Source: Nitrosopolaris sp035691865 (GTDB lineage: Archaea > Thermoproteota > Nitrososphaeria > Nitrososphaerales > Nitrososphaeraceae). Taken from it: a stretch of 52,509 bases of DNA. The notes under the pieces are model-generated. The model saw only the letters and a list, made by a program, of their open reading frames with translations, did no database searches and was not told where the DNA came from. Below, piece after piece: positions 52,509 to 52,509 of the stretch. The position numbers and the translations under genes are program-made. Position 1 is the stretch's first letter; every line of letters begins with the position of its first letter. Location: the NCBI GenBank assembly GCA_035691865.1, contig DASSIM010000049.1, positions 1 to 52,509 on the forward strand. Direction: 5' to 3'.

Positions 52509-52509
52509 A

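Noticed and set aside
1..52509. CRISPR array, insertion sequence, prophage or replication origin
   Set aside because: No regularly spaced repeats, transposase motifs, integrase, or Orc1/Cdc6 gene were seen.

Overview
The window is a gene-dense stretch of an archaeal chromosome, most probably from a Thaumarchaeota (Nitrososphaerota) member. The case rests on the gene set: a class I lysyl-tRNA synthetase, an archaeal Elp3, type II glyceraldehyde-3-phosphate dehydrogenase, the bifunctional fructose-1,6-bisphosphate aldolase/phosphatase, CdvC/Vps4, Alba, L40e, a TFE-beta/RPC34-like factor and an archaeosortase-like protein. Many genes start a few bases to about 30 bases downstream of a TATA box, use TTG or GTG starts, and have no Shine-Dalgarno sequence, which fits leaderless archaeal transcripts. 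The DNA is AT-rich by eye. No amo genes, rRNA, insertion sequence, CRISPR or prophage is visible, so this looks like a core chromosomal segment and I cannot name a genus.

Layout. 1-12 kb: CdvC, pyrophosphatase, ileS, purM, elp3 and class I lysS, so division, translation and purine synthesis. 12-24 kb: mostly minus strand, with an orphan sensor kinase, a small winged-helix protein, an ABC-2 permease, a proteasome beta subunit lacking the catalytic Thr, a stand-alone GHKL ATPase, inositol-phosphate synthase, a GNAT protein, a small gene plus Alba, an archaeosortase-like protein whose nucleophile position is Ser, and a DUF99 protein with an odd 5' end. 24-30 kb: sucCD, a zinc-ribbon/methyltransferase overlapping pair, DUF309, a creatininase-family enzyme and a tRNA-Arg(CCT) interrupted in its D-loop. 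30-41 kb: gap, trpGD, a zinc-ribbon protein, a 30-residue membrane micropeptide plus coiled-coil gene, an RlmE/FtsJ-type methyltransferase, TFE-beta-like factor, a TPR/winged-helix protein, and an overlapping FBP aldolase/phosphatase-tpiA pair. 41-50 kb: L40e, ilvC and the ilvB-ilvN-leuA-leuB operon, then a zinc alcohol dehydrogenase with an LsrF-like aldolase. 50-52.5 kb: an orphan response regulator, a YHS-domain miniprotein, a small zinc ribbon, a possible membrane micropeptide and a UbiA prenyltransferase cut by the right edge.

How the genes fit together: gap, tpiA and the FBP aldolase/phosphatase supply gluconeogenesis, as expected for an autotroph; sucCD serves the citric-acid cycle; ilvBN, ilvC, leuA, leuB and trpGD serve amino-acid synthesis. 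The less ordinary parts are the altered catalytic residues in the proteasome and sortase-like proteins, the aldolase-dehydrogenase pair of unknown substrate, the D-loop tRNA intron, and a set of very small zinc-binding or membrane proteins that ordinary gene length cut-offs miss.
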